DNA from: Vulcanisaeta sp.
GTDB taxonomy: Archaea > Thermoproteota > Thermoprotei > Thermoproteales > Thermocladiaceae
Length of the DNA: 33,096 nucleotides
Direction: 5' to 3'
NCBI GenBank assembly: GCA_023256215.1
Contig: JAGDXB010000110.1
Span: 1-33,096 of the forward strand
Shown piece after piece: positions 33,041-33,096 of this stretch; positions within the stretch are counted from its first letter, which is position 1; each line of letters opens with the position of its first letter. Made by a program: the position numbers and the translations under genes. The notes beneath the pieces are model-generated. The model saw only the letters and a program-made list of their open reading frames with translations, searched no databases and was not told the DNA's origin.

Positions 33041-33096
33041 GTTACAAAGAACCTACCGTAATCCGTGTTAGGCATCGCTGCGTGACTGCAACAAAT

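Noticed and set aside
1-33096. CRISPR arrays, transposases, integrases, rRNA or tRNA genes.
   Set aside because: No regularly spaced repeats, no recombinase motifs and no rRNA or tRNA signatures were found on either strand by eye.

Overview
The window is 33 kb from a thermophilic crenarchaeon, most likely of the order Thermoproteales and close to Vulcanisaeta or Caldivirga. This is inferred from the moderate GC content, the archaeal TATA boxes placed 25-30 bases upstream of start codons (mostly leaderless genes), occasional GGTGAT Shine-Dalgarno sites inside operons, GTG and TTG starts, and families such as PaREP1, archaeal Thg1, HepT/MntA and a glutamic (G1) peptidase. No rRNA, tRNA, CRISPR array, transposase or integrase was found.

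Region 1 (1-7.4 kb) is mostly central metabolism. It begins with the end of a complex I operon (nuoI) and a winged-helix protein with a cysteine cluster. Succinyl-CoA synthetase (sucC-sucD) follows on the minus strand, then two small unknown genes and a membrane-anchored winged-helix protein. S-adenosylhomocysteinase and an orphan sugar-type ABC ATPase close the region. The ATPase is divergent from a GH15-like six-hairpin glycosidase (7.6-9.9 kb).

Region 2 (9.9-14.9 kb) is a pyrimidine operon, pyrB-pyrI-pyrE-pyrD, with overlapping or nearly abutting genes. An M50-type membrane metalloprotease follows, then a 424-residue protein that looks like a thymidylate-synthase-like core with a C-terminal DUF4346-like domain. 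Its position after pyrBIED fits a pyrimidine role, but the usual catalytic Cys-His is not visible.

Region 3 (14.9-20.7 kb) holds an unknown membrane protein and a small unknown protein, a 2-hydroxyacid dehydrogenase and ribosomal protein S14. A [4Fe-4S] HhH-type N-glycosylase follows, then a DUF711 protein coupled to a nucleoside phosphorylase.

Region 4 (20.7-33 kb) is accessory in character. It holds three large secreted or membrane-anchored proteins, one of them a probable G1 peptidase with both catalytic residues and another with a broken 5' end. It also has a HepT-MntA toxin-antitoxin pair fused into one reading frame, whose first HEPN helices lie upstream in another frame, an odd lone nucleotidyltransferase and a PaREP1 protein. 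Housekeeping genes are interspersed: Thg1-like 3'-5' polymerase, TenA, a short-chain dehydrogenase, a VUT-family (queuosine/preQ0-type) transporter and a metallo-beta-lactamase-fold hydrolase. The strongest leads are the fused and frameshifted HepT-MntA locus with its bidirectional TATA element, the ThyA-like/DUF4346 protein in the pyr operon, and the archaeal G1 peptidase.
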